NCBI GenBank assembly: GCA_002782605.1
Contig: PFIF01000199.1
Coordinates: 1-7,930 of the forward strand
DNA: 7,930 nucleotides
Direction of reading: 5' to 3'
Origin: Deltaproteobacteria bacterium CG_4_8_14_3_um_filter_43_13
Lineage (GTDB): Bacteria > Desulfobacterota > UBA8473
In this document: piece after piece, positions 7,067-7,930 of the stretch
How the letters are laid out: every line of letters begins with the position of its first letter
Numbering within the stretch: the stretch's first letter is position 1
Notes under the pieces: generated by a model
The model's input: only the letters and a program-made list of their open reading frames with translations
Database searches by the model: none
What the model was told of the DNA's origin: nothing
Program-made: the position numbers and the translations under genes

Positions 7067-7930
7067 AAAAGAACCTGGTGGATAGCAATAATAGTGATTA
7101 TTGCGGGCGTGTTCATATTTTTGTTGTCACCGAAAGATTCACAGAAGTCAAAAAGTGAAGTCGTTCTGAACGATATTCTTCAGCTTCAGCAAGTGCAGAT
7201 AAGTTCTTTTGACCCTGTGGACGCCTATCATGCCGGTCATATTCAGATGGTTAAACAACTATACAACACTCTGGTTGATATAGATATTAGCGGGAAACCT
7301 GTTCCATCTCTGGCAAAAGAATGGGAAAGTGATGATGGAATAACTTGGCGCTTCTATTTACGGGAAAATGTATATTTTATAGAAGACCCTTGTTTTGCCA
7401 ATAAATCGGAAAGGATATTTACTGCAACTGATGTAAAATACACCTTTGAACGACTACTTAATAAGAATTCAAAATCATTAGGGATCTCGTATTTTACAAA
7501 TATTTTAGGCGCAGAAAAATATAGAAAGGGGGAAAGCAACAATATTGAAGGAATCAGAGCTATTGACGACCATACCGTTGATTTTGTTCTTAAGAAAGAG
7601 GATTTTTCTTTCCCTGCTTTGCTTACCCTGTCTTATGTAAGTATTGTTAAAGAGAAAGCAGTTGAGCATTACGGAGAGGCTTCTAATCACCACCCCGTGG
7701 GAACAGGTCCATTTATCCTGCAGAAATACGAACCCGACAAAGAGATTACTTTAATTAAAAATAGAGATTACTGGGAAAAACAAGCGGGACACCGATTACC
7801 TTATGTTGATAAAGTTATTGTTCATTTAACCACAGATGAAAATTTAGCTCTTTTGATGTTTAAAAACAAAAAAGCTGATTTTCTGGAACTCAGTTTTCCT
7901 TTATTAAGGCAACTTAGAACAATGAGCATT
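7064..7930 (+). CDS. ABC transporter substrate-binding protein, family 5 (OppA/DppA/NikA-like), 3' end beyond window
   Basis: The frame is open from ATG 7064 to the window end, giving 289 residues, roughly half of the usual 500-600. Residues 5-22 (WWIAIIVIIAGVFIFLLS) are a hydrophobic signal or anchor following the basic MKR. No lipobox cysteine is present, so the protein should be either exported and cleaved or held in the membrane by this segment, outside the cytoplasmic membrane. Family landmarks: SSFDPVDAY (47-55); LYNTLVDID (66-74); P-x-LA-x-x-W (81-87) with D-G-ITWRFYLRENV (91-103); TATDVKYTFERLL (120-132); and HPVGTGPFIL (210-219). These match solute-binding proteins that capture peptides, nickel chelates or other small ligands and deliver them to paired permeases. 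It follows the OppD-like ATPase in the same direction with a 19-base gap, so the two probably belong to one transporter. The ligand cannot be predicted from the visible half. Confidence 0.9.
   Translation, partial: MKRTWWIAIIVIIAGVFIFLLSPKDSQKSKSEVVLNDILQLQQVQISSFDPVDAYHAGHIQMVKQLYNTLVDIDISGKPVPSLAKEWESDDGITWRFYLRENVYFIEDPCFANKSERIFTATDVKYTFERLLNKNSKSLGISYFTNILGAEKYRKGESNNIEGIRAIDDHTVDFVLKKEDFSFPALLTLSYVSIVKEKAVEHYGEASNHHPVGTGPFILQKYEPDKEITLIKNRDYWEKQAGHRLPYVDKVIVHLTTDENLALLMFKNKKADFLELSFPLLRQLRTMSI

Overview
The window looks like part of the genome of a strictly anaerobic bacterium with a moderately AT-rich genome. Its main content is an oxygen-sensitive, iron-sulfur-rich redox complex built around a selenocysteine-containing formate dehydrogenase. 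I cannot assign a phylum. The combination fits acetogens, syntrophs and related uncultivated anaerobes that interconvert formate/CO2 with NAD(P)H.

Region 1 (1-5914) is a tightly packed, co-directional operon fragment. It opens with the last 23 codons of an upstream gene, probably a NuoE-like [2Fe-2S] subunit. A 1055-residue flavoprotein follows, in which a complete NuoF-type NADH:acceptor module (FMN, NAD, [4Fe-4S]) is fused in frame to a complete GltD/NfnB-type module (two [4Fe-4S] clusters, FAD, NADP site). The third gene encodes an 892-residue formate dehydrogenase catalytic subunit whose N-terminus is a NuoG-like iron-sulfur arm. An in-frame UGA at 4271-4273 splits it into two apparent reading frames. 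This UGA sits exactly at the catalytic selenocysteine position and is followed by a bacterial SECIS hairpin with a GGUCU loop. Adjacent genes overlap by a few bases (ATGATG and TAATG), so translation is probably coupled. Together the genes predict a complex joining formate/CO2, NAD(H) and NADP(H), possibly ferredoxin too. That is the most interesting point of the window.

Region 2 (5915-6096) is a short noncoding gap. It holds a striking nested inverted repeat (5959-6027): an 11-bp perfect outer stem enclosing two smaller hairpins. A second 10-bp inverted repeat reaches back across the formate dehydrogenase stop codon. No canonical intrinsic terminator or convincing promoter is seen.

Region 3 (6097-7930) is visibly more AT-rich and encodes the start of a peptide/nickel-type ABC importer: an OppD/DppD-like ATPase with an altered signature motif, then the first 289 residues of a family 5 substrate-binding protein that runs off the window. 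It appears functionally unrelated to the formate dehydrogenase operon.
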